Source of the DNA: Natrinema saccharevitans
GTDB lineage: Archaea > Halobacteriota > Halobacteria > Halobacteriales > Natrialbaceae
Assembly: GCF_001953745.1 (NCBI RefSeq)
Contig: NZ_LWLN01000001.1
Coordinates: 1,178,001-1,242,000, forward strand
DNA length: 64,000 bases
Reading direction: 5' to 3'
Of this stretch, positions 43,131 to 52,060 are shown one piece after another. Position numbers and translations under genes: made by a program. The notes under the pieces are model-generated. The model was not told the DNA's origin and did not search any database. It saw only the letters and a list, made by a program, of their open reading frames with translations. Position 1 is the first letter of the stretch, and each line of letters starts with the position of its first letter.

Positions 43131-46100
43131 TTCGAACACGACCGAGACGGAGATCGAACGATCGGACGAACCGGACGCCGAAGGGGTCGACCGCCGCGAG
43201 TTCGTCAAGGCGGTCGGCGGTATGGGAGCGCTCTCGCTCTCCGGCGGCATCGCAAACACCGTCCTCGACGTCGACGGCTGGTTCCGAGACGACGACCACG
43301 GCGTCGGCACCGACTACGGCGACTACGAGGCGTCGGACGTCATCTACACGACCTGCGGGCAGTGCAACACGTTCTGCCCGATCAAGGTCCGGCTGGCCGA
43401 CGAGAGCGGGACCGGCGAGTACAGTTCGCTCGTGCGCAAACTCGCGGGCAACCCGTACTCGTTTCTCAACACCCAGCCCAACGCCCAGGTCCCCTACGAA
43501 AGCGACCCCGAGGCCGTCGCGACCGGCGACCTCGAGGGGACGGGCGAGGTCGACGTGAGCAAGTGGTCGCTGTCGGGCGGGCGCATCTGTCTGAAAGGAC
43601 AGGCCGGCATCCAGACGGCCTTCGACACCTACCGGCTGCGAAAGCCGATGAAACGCGTGGGCCCGCGGGGCAGCGACGAGTGGCGGACCATCTCCTGGGA
43701 GCAGGCTATCGAAGAGATCGTCGAGGGCGACGACGAACTCGATCACGACGGCCTTCGTGATATGTGGGCGTACGCGCCCGAAGACGAGGTGATGAGCGAC
43801 TGGGAGGCCGTTCAGGCGGGCGAGTTGCGCCGCGAAGCGTTCGACGAGCGCTACGAGGACGTCCTGATCGACACCGACCATCCGGACCTGGGCCCGAAGG
43901 CCAATCAGATCGTCGACGTGGGGGGCTTCCGGCGCAACTTCATCCGGAACCGGCTCTGGCATCAGGGGCTCGGCTCGGTCAACAGCATCCACCACGCCGG
44001 CGTCTGTGGAATCTCGAGCGTCGTGGGGAACAACCGCTCTCACGACGGTCAGAAGAAACGCCAGTATCCCGACGTCGAGAACTGCGAGTACCTGCTGGTC
44101 TGGGGGACCAACCCGATGGTCGCGAACAAGGGGCCGACGTGGCTCGCCCCGAAGCTCACGAACGCGATCGAGGACGGCATGCGGATGGACGTCGTCGATC
44201 CGCGCCTCTCGAAGACCGCCGAGAAGGCAGACGAGTGGATCCCGGTCAAACCCGGTGCGGACGCGGCGCTCGCGCTCGGGATGGCGCGCTGGATCATCGA
44301 ACGCGACCGGTACGACGAGACGTACCTCAGGAACCCGGGCGAGGACGCCGCGGCCGACGACGACGAACCGACCTGGAGCGACGCGACCCACCTGGTCCTC
44401 GTCGACGAGGACGAGCGTCCCAAAGCCCGTGCGAGCGATCTGGGACTCGAGGCGGACGACGAGGGCGCGTTCGTCGTCGTCGACGCCGCGACCGGCGAGC
44501 CGGCGCCCGCGAGCGAGGTCGACGAGGGCGTTCTGGACGTCGATATCACGGTCGGCGGGCAGTCGGTCAAGAGCGTCTGGACGCTGTACCGCGAACGCGT
44601 CTTCGAGTACGACCTCGCGGAGTACGCCGAGATGGCCGGCGTCGACGTCGATCGGATCGACGGGCTCGCCGACGAGTTCACGAGCCACGACAAGCGCGCG
44701 GCGATCATGGCCTACCGCGGCCCGGCCAAGCACACGAACGGCTTCTACGCCACGCGTGCGATCTCGACGCTCCAGCACCTGATCGGCAACTTCGACTGGA
44801 AGGGCGGACAGATCACCCCCTACGCGGGCTACCAGACGATGAGCGGCCGGTACGAACTGGGGCAGGTCCCCGACGGCCACGAGCCGTGGGGGATCCCGCT
44901 ACTTCGGGGCGGCGTCAACTACGAGGAGACGTCGCTGTTCGAGCGTGACGACGGCTACCCCGCGAAGCGGCCGTGGTTCCCCGTCGCCCCGCCGATGGCG
45001 ACCCAGGAACTCTACGCCAGCGCCGACGACGAGTACCCCTACGGGGTCGAGGCGCTGTTCATCCGGCCGTACTCGAACAACCACGTCATGTCCGCGGCCG
45101 GCGGGGACACGATCCCGGACGTCCTGAAAGACGAGGACGCCATCGGGCTGATCGTCGCCTCGGACACCGTCCTCGGAGAGACCAGCCGGTACGCCGACTA
45201 CGTCCTGCCCGAGCCGACCTACCTCGAGCGCTGGGAGAACTTCGGCACTTATCCGAACAAGCGTCTGGCCGACGAGAAGATCAGCCAGCCGACGATCAGC
45301 GTCGTCCCCGACGCGCGGCCGTTCGAGGAGGTGCTGATCGACATCTGGAAGGAGATGGACCTCCCCGGCGTCGGCGAGGACGCCATCCCGGATGCAGACG
45401 GCGATCTGTGGCCGCTCGACGCCGCCGAGGACTTCTACGTCAAGCTCGCGGCGAACGTCGCCTACGACCGCGAGCCCGTTCCCGACGCCGACGACGCGGA
45501 ACTCGAGGTGTTCGAGGCGGCCCACGAGAAGGGACTCGGCGAACGGTTCGACCTCGCGGACTGGCGGGGCGCGGTGACCGACGAGGAGTGGCGCAAGGTC
45601 GTGACCGTCCTGAACCGCGGCGGTCGGTTCGAGGAGCCGATCGACGGCTACGCGGAGACCTTCGCCGAGCGCGGCCACGACTACGACTACGCAGGCCACC
45701 ACCCTGACACGAACGCCTACGACGGCGACCACCTGCGGTACAAGCTCGGCGGGCGGGTGAACTTCTACGACGAGGTGGCTCCGACGGGGAAACACGCCCA
45801 CGACGGCGAGCGGTTCGATCCGCTCCCCCGCGTCGAGGACGTCGTCCACTACGACGGCACGGTTCAGGTCCCGGTGACGAGCGACGACGATCCCGATCGG
45901 CCGCTCCAGTTGACCAACTGGAAGCCGCGGACACAGGGGATGCACCGCACGACCGGCTCGGCGTGGCTGCGCGAGGCCGAGCCGGAAAACCCCGTGTGGA
46001 TCAACCCCGAAGATGCGGCCGATCGCGGGATCGAGAACGGCGATCGCATCCGCCTCGACGCCGGCCGTCGCACCGTCGAAGGAACCGCCCGCGTCACGGG

Positions 46101-46410
46101 TGGCATCCGTCCCGGCGTCGTCGGTGCCGCCTGGGGCTTCGGCCGCGACGGCGGGGGCGCAACCGACACGACGATCGACGGCGACCGGCGGGCGGGCGCG
46201 ACCGAGCGCTACGGCCACACCGATCACGCCTTCGACACGCCGGGCGAGGACACGGGCGGCTACGCGAAGGGCCGCGACGCCGGCTTCGCGATCAACCACG
46301 TCCAGCCCCTCGACGACGCGCTCGGCGACGTCGGCCTGAGCGATCCCGTCGGCGGTAGCAACGCACAGTTCGCCGCGTACGTCGAGATCGAACGGGTGAG
46401 CGACCGATGA
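43123..46410 (+). CDS. Molybdopterin catalytic subunit, DMSO-reductase family (TtrA/PsrA/ArrA-like)
   Basis: 1095 residues. A Tat-type leader (DRREFVKAVGGMGALSLSGG) is near residue 25. A [4Fe-4S] site follows (TTCGQCNTFCPIKV, plus ICLKGQAG), then molybdopterin-fold motifs (RTISWEQAIEEI, YLLVWGTNPMVANKG, DPRLSKTAEKADEWIPVKPGAD). Cys295 in HHAGVCGISS is a probable Mo ligand. The C-terminal dinucleotide-binding domain ends VWINPEDAADRGIENGDRIR. Size and B-C-A order fit tetrathionate reductase best; arsenate, selenate or polysulfide reductases are alternatives. An acidic insert (about 405-460) is typical of haloarchaea. The substrate is not provable from sequence. Confidence 0.88.
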   Translation: MTDSNTTETEIERSDEPDAEGVDRREFVKAVGGMGALSLSGGIANTVLDVDGWFRDDDHGVGTDYGDYEASDVIYTTCGQCNTFCPIKVRLADESGTGEYSSLVRKLAGNPYSFLNTQPNAQVPYESDPEAVATGDLEGTGEVDVSKWSLSGGRICLKGQAGIQTAFDTYRLRKPMKRVGPRGSDEWRTISWEQAIEEIVEGDDELDHDGLRDMWAYAPEDEVMSDWEAVQAGELRREAFDERYEDVLIDTDHPDLGPKANQIVDVGGFRRNFIRNRLWHQGLGSVNSIHHAGVCGISSVVGNNRSHDGQKKRQYPDVENCEYLLVWGTNPMVANKGPTWLAPKLTNAIEDGMRMDVVDPRLSKTAEKADEWIPVKPGADAALALGMARWIIERDRYDETYLRNPGEDAAADDDEPTWSDATHLVLVDEDERPKARASDLGLEADDEGAFVVVDAATGEPAPASEVDEGVLDVDITVGGQSVKSVWTLYRERVFEYDLAEYAEMAGVDVDRIDGLADEFTSHDKRAAIMAYRGPAKHTNGFYATRAISTLQHLIGNFDWKGGQITPYAGYQTMSGRYELGQVPDGHEPWGIPLLRGGVNYEETSLFERDDGYPAKRPWFPVAPPMATQELYASADDEYPYGVEALFIRPYSNNHVMSAAGGDTIPDVLKDEDAIGLIVASDTVLGETSRYADYVLPEPTYLERWENFGTYPNKRLADEKISQPTISVVPDARPFEEVLIDIWKEMDLPGVGEDAIPDADGDLWPLDAAEDFYVKLAANVAYDREPVPDADDAELEVFEAAHEKGLGERFDLADWRGAVTDEEWRKVVTVLNRGGRFEEPIDGYAETFAERGHDYDYAGHHPDTNAYDGDHLRYKLGGRVNFYDEVAPTGKHAHDGERFDPLPRVEDVVHYDGTVQVPVTSDDDPDRPLQLTNWKPRTQGMHRTTGSAWLREAEPENPVWINPEDAADRGIENGDRIRLDAGRRTVEGTARVTGGIRPGVVGAAWGFGRDGGGATDTTIDGDRRAGATERYGHTDHAFDTPGEDTGGYAKGRDAGFAINHVQPLDDALGDVGLSDPVGGSNAQFAAYVEIERVSDR

Positions 46411-47090
46411 CGACCGATACCGAGCGCGCCACGGCCACGACGGCGGCCGTCGCCGACGCGCGCGCCGACCTGTACGACCTGCTCGCGGCCGCGCTCGACG
46501 GCGAAACCGACGTCCTCGCGACGGCGATCCGGGACGGCTCGCTCGCCGACGTGACGGCGACGCTCCCGGTCGAGATCGACGTGTGCGCCCTCGAGTCCGA
46601 CTCCGTCGACGAGACGGCGCTGTCGATCGCCTACGACAATCTGTTCGTCGTTCCGGGGCCGCGATACGTCCCGCCGGTCGCCTCCGCACACCGCGACCGG
46701 CCGTCCGAGTCCTTCGAGTCGGACTCGCCGTTCCACGAGGAGGGACAGGCGGGCGAGTTGCTCGGCGACCCCGCCGCGACGATGGCGTCGCTGTACGAGC
46801 GCGCCGGCGTTCGCCCCGAGCGGGGCGAGTTTCCCGATCACGTCGCCGCACAACTCGGGTTCCTCGCCGCGGTGACCCGCGCGGCGGCCGGGCGCGGCGA
46901 CCGACGCGACGCGGACGCCCTCGAGCGCGCCCGGTCGTTCCAGCGCGAGGCGCTGACGCGACTCGGCTGGCTCGACGCGTTCCACGAGGGCGTCGCCGCC
47001 GTCGACGGCAGTGACGGCGTGTTTACGGCGGTCGTCGCGCTCGCGCGGACCGTCGCGGCGTGGCACGCTCGCGACCTCGAGGTGGCGTAG
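46407..47090 (+). CDS. TorD/DmsD-type molybdoenzyme chaperone
   Basis: 227 residues, largely helical. The middle has YDNLFVVPGPRYVPPVASAHRD, then EFPDHVAAQLGFLAAVTRAA, the E-x-P-D-H-x-x-x-x-L-x-F motif of TorD/NarJ-family chaperones. They bind the Tat signal of the catalytic subunit and assist cofactor insertion in the cytosol. The ATG overlaps the stop of the catalytic gene (ATGA), as expected for a dedicated chaperone. Confidence 0.92.
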   Translation: MTTDTERATATTAAVADARADLYDLLAAALDGETDVLATAIRDGSLADVTATLPVEIDVCALESDSVDETALSIAYDNLFVVPGPRYVPPVASAHRDRPSESFESDSPFHEEGQAGELLGDPAATMASLYERAGVRPERGEFPDHVAAQLGFLAAVTRAAAGRGDRRDADALERARSFQREALTRLGWLDAFHEGVAAVDGSDGVFTAVVALARTVAAWHARDLEVA

Positions 47091-47248
47091 CGTCGGCGTC
47101 GCGGCCACTCATCGGAAGTCGCGTTTCGCACCGTCCGTGGCCATGGGGTGTCGGGACCGGCTCCGAGCCGCGTCGACGAACCGGTAGCGGCAACGCGGAA
47201 CGTCGGAATCCGGAAGTGATTTTCGTGATGGGCACAATACCGCACACG

Positions 47249-47689
47249 ATGACGTTGCCCATCGACCCGAGCCAGATCGATCCGGACGACATCGGTGCGA
47301 CACAGACGACCCTCGAGATGGACCACGAGGCGGCCATCGAACACGTCCGCGAGGTGTTCACCGACGCCGGCTTCGGGGTTCCCGTCGAGTTCTCCCCGTC
47401 GGAGCTGCTCAACGAGAAGGTCGACGCCGACCGCGATCCCTACTACGTCCTCGGGGCGTGTAACCCGGCGGTGGCCGACCGAGCGCTCGAGGCGACCGAC
47501 GGGAAGATGGGCGGACTCTTCCCGTGTAACGTCGTCGTCCGGGAGGAAGCGCCCGGCCGCCAGCTGGTCTATCACGTCTCGATCATGCGGATCGCACGGC
47601 TCGTCGGGATGGCGCCGGACGACGACGAAATGGCCGATATCATCGCGGATACCGGCGAAATCGTCGACGACGCCTTCGAGGCCCTGTAA
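47249..47689 (+). CDS. DUF302-family protein
   Basis: 146 residues beginning MTLPIDPSQIDPDDIGATQT. The DUF302 core is seen in FTDAGFGVPVEFSPSELLNEKV, YYVLGACNPAVADRALEAT, and GLFPCNVVVREEA. The two cysteines in GACNP and FPCNV are conserved within haloarchaeal members. The family is often found near sulfur and redox genes, with no proven activity. The ATG at 47249 is preferred over the one at 47228, because a GATTTTC TATA-like box (47217-47224) lies about 27 bp before it. The methyltransferase gene follows 2 nt after the stop. Confidence 0.85.
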   Translation: MTLPIDPSQIDPDDIGATQTTLEMDHEAAIEHVREVFTDAGFGVPVEFSPSELLNEKVDADRDPYYVLGACNPAVADRALEATDGKMGGLFPCNVVVREEAPGRQLVYHVSIMRIARLVGMAPDDDEMADIIADTGEIVDDAFEAL

Positions 47690-47691
47690 CC

Positions 47692-48252
47692 ATGGGTCAC
47701 CACACGTTCGACGCCGAGCGAGCGGACAAGTTAGAGGAAGCCGAGCAGCGATACCGGTTCGTGTCGGCCGAGGAACTGCTGTGGGCGCTCTCGCTTTCGC
47801 CGGACGACACCGTCGCCGACCTCGGTAGCGGGACCGGCTTCTTCACCGACGACGTCGCTTCGCACGCCGGGGCGGTCTACGCGGTCGACCTGCAGGAGGC
47901 GATGCACGAGTACTACCGCGAGAAAGGCGTTCCGGAGAACGTCGATCTCGTGACCAGCGACGTGAGCGACCTCCCGTTCGACGACGGCGACGTCGACGCC
48001 GCGTTCTCGACGATGACCTACCACGAGTTCGCGAGCGACGAGGCGATCGCCGAGATCCGGCGGTCCCTCGCTCCGAACGGGCGACTCGTGATCGTCGACT
48101 GGGCGGCGACCGGCATCGGCGAGGCCGGTCCGCCGGTCGAGGAACGGTACAGTGCCGACGAGGCGGCGGACGCGCTCCGCGCGGCCGGGTTCGAGATCGA
48201 ACACGCGGCCGTCCGTCCGGAGACCTTCCTGCTGATCGCGACGCTCGAGTGA
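47692..48252 (+). CDS. Class I SAM-dependent methyltransferase
   Basis: 186 residues. Motif I VADLGSGTGFFTDDVA, acidic YAVDLQEAM, DLVTSDVSDLPFDDGDVDAAFS, and post-motif LAPNGRLVIVDWAATG form the UbiE/Methyltransf_11 pattern. N-terminal HTFDAERADKLEEAEQRYRF resembles methyltransferases that sit beside DUF302 and thiol genes in haloarchaea. Substrate unknown. It forms an operon with the DUF302 gene. Confidence 0.9.
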   Translation: MGHHTFDAERADKLEEAEQRYRFVSAEELLWALSLSPDDTVADLGSGTGFFTDDVASHAGAVYAVDLQEAMHEYYREKGVPENVDLVTSDVSDLPFDDGDVDAAFSTMTYHEFASDEAIAEIRRSLAPNGRLVIVDWAATGIGEAGPPVEERYSADEAADALRAAGFEIEHAAVRPETFLLIATLE

Positions 48253-48296
48253 GCCGGCTGCTCACTCGAGCGGGTCGTGACTGGGAGGCACCCGTT

Positions 48297-48599
48297 TCAG
48301 TCCGTCACCTCGGGTGGCCCGTCGACTCCCGTCGCTCGAAGCCAGTCCTTGATCAGTTCGTTGACGTTGTGGAAGACGATCCCGACCGACAGGAGCGTCG
48401 TCGTCAGATAGACGACGAACCCGGGCGGGCCGCCGACCGTCGCGCCGAGGAGGCCGCCGGTGATCCCGACGACCGTCAGCTCGAGCCACGTTAGCAGGAC
48501 TCGAGAGCCGAGTCGGGGCGGTCGTCCGGTCGTTGCCCGGTCGCCGGTGCGGCCGTCGTCGCGAGTAGCGGGTCGACCATCATCGCCGTCGGCTGCCAT
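48297..48599 (-). CDS. Small two-helix membrane protein coupled to cydB
   Basis: 100 residues. About 30 polar N-terminal residues precede two membrane helices (LLTWLELTVVGITGGLLGATV and GFVVYLTTTLLSVGIVFHNV) and a short tail. Its ATG shares a base with the cydB TGA (TGATG), so it is translated with cytochrome bd. Many bacterial bd oxidases need a very small extra subunit (CydX/CydS); this protein is larger and not visibly homologous. A role as an accessory or assembly subunit is a hypothesis from gene coupling only. Confidence 0.7.
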   Translation of the reverse strand: MAADGDDGRPATRDDGRTGDRATTGRPPRLGSRVLLTWLELTVVGITGGLLGATVGGPPGFVVYLTTTLLSVGIVFHNVNELIKDWLRATGVDGPPEVTD

Positions 48600-49600
48600 C
48601 AGTACGACTCACCCGCTTCGATCGGCCCGCTGAACGCGGTGTAGAGGACCGCGAAGTAGACGAACACGAGCGGCAACAGGACGGCCGCGCCGATGGACAT
48701 GAGATTGAGCTGCAGCGTCGAGACGATGGCCGCCTCGACCGTCAGTCCGGTCGCTCGATCGATGGACGGGTACATCAGCCCGGCGACGATGCCGACCAGC
48801 GCGAAGACCAGCCCCGCGGCCGCACCGAACGCCACGTAGTAGCGGTCCGCCCGCGTCGCCGCCGCGTACGCGCCGGCGAGCGCGAGCGTCGCGAGGACGA
48901 GCGCCAGCACCGGTGCCGAGAGCAGGGCCGACCGCAACGCCGGTTCGGCCGCGTACACGGAGCCCAGCGCCGCTACGACGAGGACGAGGTACGCGCCGAG
49001 CGCGCGGTAGCCGTCCGTCCGGAGATCGTCGCGCAAGTCGCCTCGCGTCTTCAGTCGGAGGAAGGCCACGCCGTCGACGACGGTGAGCGCGACGACGGCG
49101 AGGCCGACGACCAGCGCCGGGAGAGTGACGATCGACGTCGCGCCGGTCACCCAGTTCGCGATGAATATGCCCAAGAAGAAGGGAGCGGTGAGGCTGCCGA
49201 CGACGAACGCCCGACCCCACCAGCGCTGCCAGCCGTCGTCGTGGCGCTGTTCGTACATCTCGGGCGCGAGTCCCCGAACGATGAGCGCGCCAAGGATGGC
49301 GAACATCAACAGGTAGTGGCGGCTGAAGAGGTTGGCGTAGACCGACGGAAAGGCCGCGAACAGCGCGCCGCCGAAGACGACGAGCCACACCTCGTTGCCG
49401 TCCCAGAACGGCCCGATGGCCGCCAGCAACCGTTCGCGTTCGTCGTCGTCCTCGCGCGTCGCGAACAGCGCGCCGACCCCGAAGTCGAAGCCGTCCAGAA
49501 AGAGGAACATCGCGAGGATGAAAAACACCAGTCCGAACCAGAGGTCGGCAAGCGGGAGACCGAACAGCGGCTCGGTCGCGAGCGCGGCCGGGTCAGTCAT
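48599..49600 (-). CDS. cydB: Cytochrome bd quinol oxidase subunit II
   Basis: 333 residues and eight or nine helices. The start LADLWFGLVFFILAMFLFLDGFDFGVGALF and the motif GPFWDGNEVWLVVFGGALFAAFP are diagnostic for CydB. With CydA it reduces O2 to water using quinol, with high oxygen affinity. It overlaps cydA by 8 nt upstream and the small membrane gene downstream. Confidence 0.95.
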   Translation of the reverse strand: MTDPAALATEPLFGLPLADLWFGLVFFILAMFLFLDGFDFGVGALFATREDDDERERLLAAIGPFWDGNEVWLVVFGGALFAAFPSVYANLFSRHYLLMFAILGALIVRGLAPEMYEQRHDDGWQRWWGRAFVVGSLTAPFFLGIFIANWVTGATSIVTLPALVVGLAVVALTVVDGVAFLRLKTRGDLRDDLRTDGYRALGAYLVLVVAALGSVYAAEPALRSALLSAPVLALVLATLALAGAYAAATRADRYYVAFGAAAGLVFALVGIVAGLMYPSIDRATGLTVEAAIVSTLQLNLMSIGAAVLLPLVFVYFAVLYTAFSGPIEAGESY

Positions 49601-51017
49601 CGACGCTCACCTCCGACGCGGGCCGCTCCGGCGTGTCCCGCGTCGCGAGGTCGTCCCCGTCGGGCGGGCCGGCCCGAACGATGCGGACGACGACGTAGGT
49701 GTAGAGGGCCAGGAGTCCGAGGTAGACGACCGCGAACCCCACGAGCGTCGCCGTCGCTTCGCCGGCGGTCAGTCCCGGCGAGACGCCGTCGGTCGTCCGC
49801 AACACGTCCTGAATGACCCACGGCTGGCGGCCGACCTCCGTGACGATCCAGCCAAGTTCGACCGCGATAATGCCAAGCGGCGTCGAGAGCATCAGGGCCT
49901 TGTGGAGGAGATCGTCCTCGAGGAGTTCGCCGCTCCACCAGCGGTAGCCGCCCCAGACGGCCAGCAGGACGAACCAGAACCCGAGACCGACCATCATCCG
50001 GAACGACCAGAAGACGATCGCCACGGGCGGCTGTTTCCCATCGAACTCCTCGAGCCCCTTGATCGTCGCCTGCGGATCGCCGCCGCTTGCGAGCCACGAC
50101 GCGCCGCCGGGGATGCCGATGCCGAAGATTTCCTTGGCCCGCGGATCCAGCAACTGGTCGAGGCTGGTCGGGAACGCGACGATGTACTCGGGGACGTAGG
50201 AGTCGGTCTCCCAGACGGCCTCCATCGCGGCGAACTTTTGGGGCTGAGTCTCGACGATGTGTCGCGCGTACAGATCGCCGTGTAGCACCTGCAACGGCGC
50301 GGTAACGAGCAACGCGACGAGACCGAACTTCAGCGTCGCCTCCCAGAACGCGACGTTCTCGACCGGGTACTCCCAGACGTGGTGTCTGAAGACGAAATAC
50401 GCGCCGACGCCGGCCATAAACAGCGCGACGGACTCGACGGCGGCGTTTTGCATGTGGACGAACATCCAGGGGAACCGGGGGTTGGCGTAGGCCGCGACCG
50501 GATCGACCAGTTCGACGATCGTGTGGCCGTTCGCCGTCGTCAACTCGTAGCCGCGGGGGGTCTGCATCCAGGAGTTGGCGATCAGGATCCAGACCGCCGA
50601 GAGCCACGTCCCCAGTCCGACCGCGACCGCCGACACCATATACAGCGCGTTCCCGACCCGCTCGCGCCCGAAGACGAAGACGCCGAGAAACGTCGCCTCG
50701 AGCATGAACGCCATCATTCCCTCGAGCGCGAGGGGGCCGCCGAAGAGTTCGCCGGCGGTCGTCGAAAACGCCGCGAAGTTGGTTCCGAACTCGAACTCGA
50801 GGACGATACCGGTCACGGTGCCGACGACGAAGCTGACGGCGAAGATCCGCGTCCAGAACCGGCGTAACTGCTCGTAGATCGGCTCGCCGGTACGGATGTC
50901 CTTCCACGTGAAGTAGACGAGGAAGGGGGCGAGCCCCATGCTCATCACCGGGAAGATGATGTGAACGATCGTGGTGAGCGCGAACTGCAGCCGGCTGCCG
51001 AGGACTGGGTCGATCAT
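49593..51017 (-). CDS. cydA: Cytochrome bd quinol oxidase subunit I
   Basis: 474 residues. It begins MIDPVLGSRLQFALTTIVHIIFPVMSMG. The haem ligand regions (His19 type in TTIVHIIFPV, and GPLALEGMMAFMLEATFLGVF) are present, as are HMQNAAVESVALFMAGV and FWSFRMMVGLGFWF. The Q-loop is short, as in non-enteric CydA. The ATG is at 51015-51017. Together with the molybdoenzyme operon upstream it suggests life at changing oxygen levels. Confidence 0.95.
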   Translation of the reverse strand: MIDPVLGSRLQFALTTIVHIIFPVMSMGLAPFLVYFTWKDIRTGEPIYEQLRRFWTRIFAVSFVVGTVTGIVLEFEFGTNFAAFSTTAGELFGGPLALEGMMAFMLEATFLGVFVFGRERVGNALYMVSAVAVGLGTWLSAVWILIANSWMQTPRGYELTTANGHTIVELVDPVAAYANPRFPWMFVHMQNAAVESVALFMAGVGAYFVFRHHVWEYPVENVAFWEATLKFGLVALLVTAPLQVLHGDLYARHIVETQPQKFAAMEAVWETDSYVPEYIVAFPTSLDQLLDPRAKEIFGIGIPGGASWLASGGDPQATIKGLEEFDGKQPPVAIVFWSFRMMVGLGFWFVLLAVWGGYRWWSGELLEDDLLHKALMLSTPLGIIAVELGWIVTEVGRQPWVIQDVLRTTDGVSPGLTAGEATATLVGFAVVYLGLLALYTYVVVRIVRAGPPDGDDLATRDTPERPASEVSVDD

Positions 51018-51226
51018 GGCTGTTGGGGTCGGAACCTGTTGTCGGTCGTCCGTCCGTTCTCGTGAACCGCGAGCGGCTTCGATTGGATCTCGGTCCTACC
51101 GAGAAGTAGGGTTTGGGGTACGAACGTCGAAACAGTGCCTGACGCGGTCGTTTCCCGACGTAACGCCGACGGCACGGACGATCACCGAGCCCGTCGGACG
51201 GACGCCGGATCCGACGTCGGTCGGTG

Positions 51227-51952
51227 CTACGCGTCCCTGACCCGTTCGATCGCGTCGTCGAACCGTTCCGGCGGCTGGGCACCGGTGAGCGATCCCGCGG
51301 CCTCGGACTCCGGATCGAAGACGACGAACGAGGGCGTGGCAGAGATACCGAACTCGGTCGCCTGTTCCGCATCTGCTTCGACCTCTGCTTCGAACTCCGA
51401 CCGTCGGTCCTCGAGACACGACTCGAGGGCGTCCGCGTCGACGGCGTCGACGGAACGGGTGTACTCGAGGAGGTTGTCCGTCGACGCCCACCCCGAGTTC
51501 TTCTCGCCCTGTTCGTCGAACACCGCCGTGTGCCAGTCCCAGTACGCGCCGGGATCGTCGTCGCGGACCCGCTCCCAGACGCACTTGCCGGCGACCGCGG
51601 CGGTCATCGAGTCCGCACCGAAATAGGGCACCGAGACGAAGACGATGCGAACGTCGCCCGGTTCGACGTACTCCCGAACGAGATCGGGGAGGGTCTCCCG
51701 CTCGAACCGCTCGCAGAACGGGCACTGGAAGTCGGTCCAGTAGTAGATCTCGAGCGGTGCTGCCCGCGAGCCCATGATCGGCTTTCCGCCGAGATCGACG
51801 CCGAACGCGGACGTCTCGTCGCTCGAGTGAAACGACGGGGAGAGGTGCTGTGCGGTGTCGTCGGATCGCGTGAGATAGTAGGCGCCACCGGCGCCGAGTG
51901 TCACGACGGAGCCGGCGAGAACGGCGCGACGGGATGGCTGATCGATCGACAT
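51227..51952 (-). CDS. Tat-exported DsbA-like thiol:disulfide protein
   Basis: 241 residues. A twin-arginine signal (PSRRAVLAGSVVTLGAGGAYYL) precedes a DsbA-type thioredoxin fold with YWTDFQCPFCERF (Cys77, Cys80), a helical insertion, and the cis-Pro loop ISATPSFVVFD. It is probably an extracytoplasmic oxidant or isomerase. It diverges from two CxxC membrane proteins, with a 23-bp palindromic site between the starts. A single further Cys (KCVWERV) and one near CLEDR are present. The ATG is at 51950-51952; a CGTTACC TATA-like element (about 51984) lies about 30 bp upstream on the coding strand. Confidence 0.88.
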   Translation of the reverse strand: MSIDQPSRRAVLAGSVVTLGAGGAYYLTRSDDTAQHLSPSFHSSDETSAFGVDLGGKPIMGSRAAPLEIYYWTDFQCPFCERFERETLPDLVREYVEPGDVRIVFVSVPYFGADSMTAAVAGKCVWERVRDDDPGAYWDWHTAVFDEQGEKNSGWASTDNLLEYTRSVDAVDADALESCLEDRRSEFEAEVEADAEQATEFGISATPSFVVFDPESEAAGSLTGAQPPERFDDAIERVRDA

Positions 51953-51997
51953 CGGATTCTCGTGACCGTTTCTGATCCGGGATGGTAACGGAACCGC

Positions 51998-52020
51998 CGA
52001 TTTGCTGGGTCAGCAAATCG
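51998..52020. promoter_or_regulatory. 23-bp palindromic operator-like site between dsbA-like and CxxC-membrane genes
   Basis: A perfect 10-bp inverted repeat with a GGT spacer (arms CGATTTGCTG and CAGCAAATCG). It lies in the 108-bp divergent promoter region, about 40 bp before the ATG at 52061. A second site, identical at 20 of 23 positions, lies at 53282-53304 at the start of the HTH gene. Confidence 0.65.
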
Positions 52021-52060
52021 GAGTTGGTGATTTCAGGTCGTCCCCCGTCGATTCGATCGG

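Noticed and set aside
42952-44880. 642-codon minus-strand open frame opposite the molybdoenzyme gene
   Set aside because: It is antisense to a strongly conserved catalytic subunit, and the translation is a repetitive Val/Arg/Asp-rich shadow.
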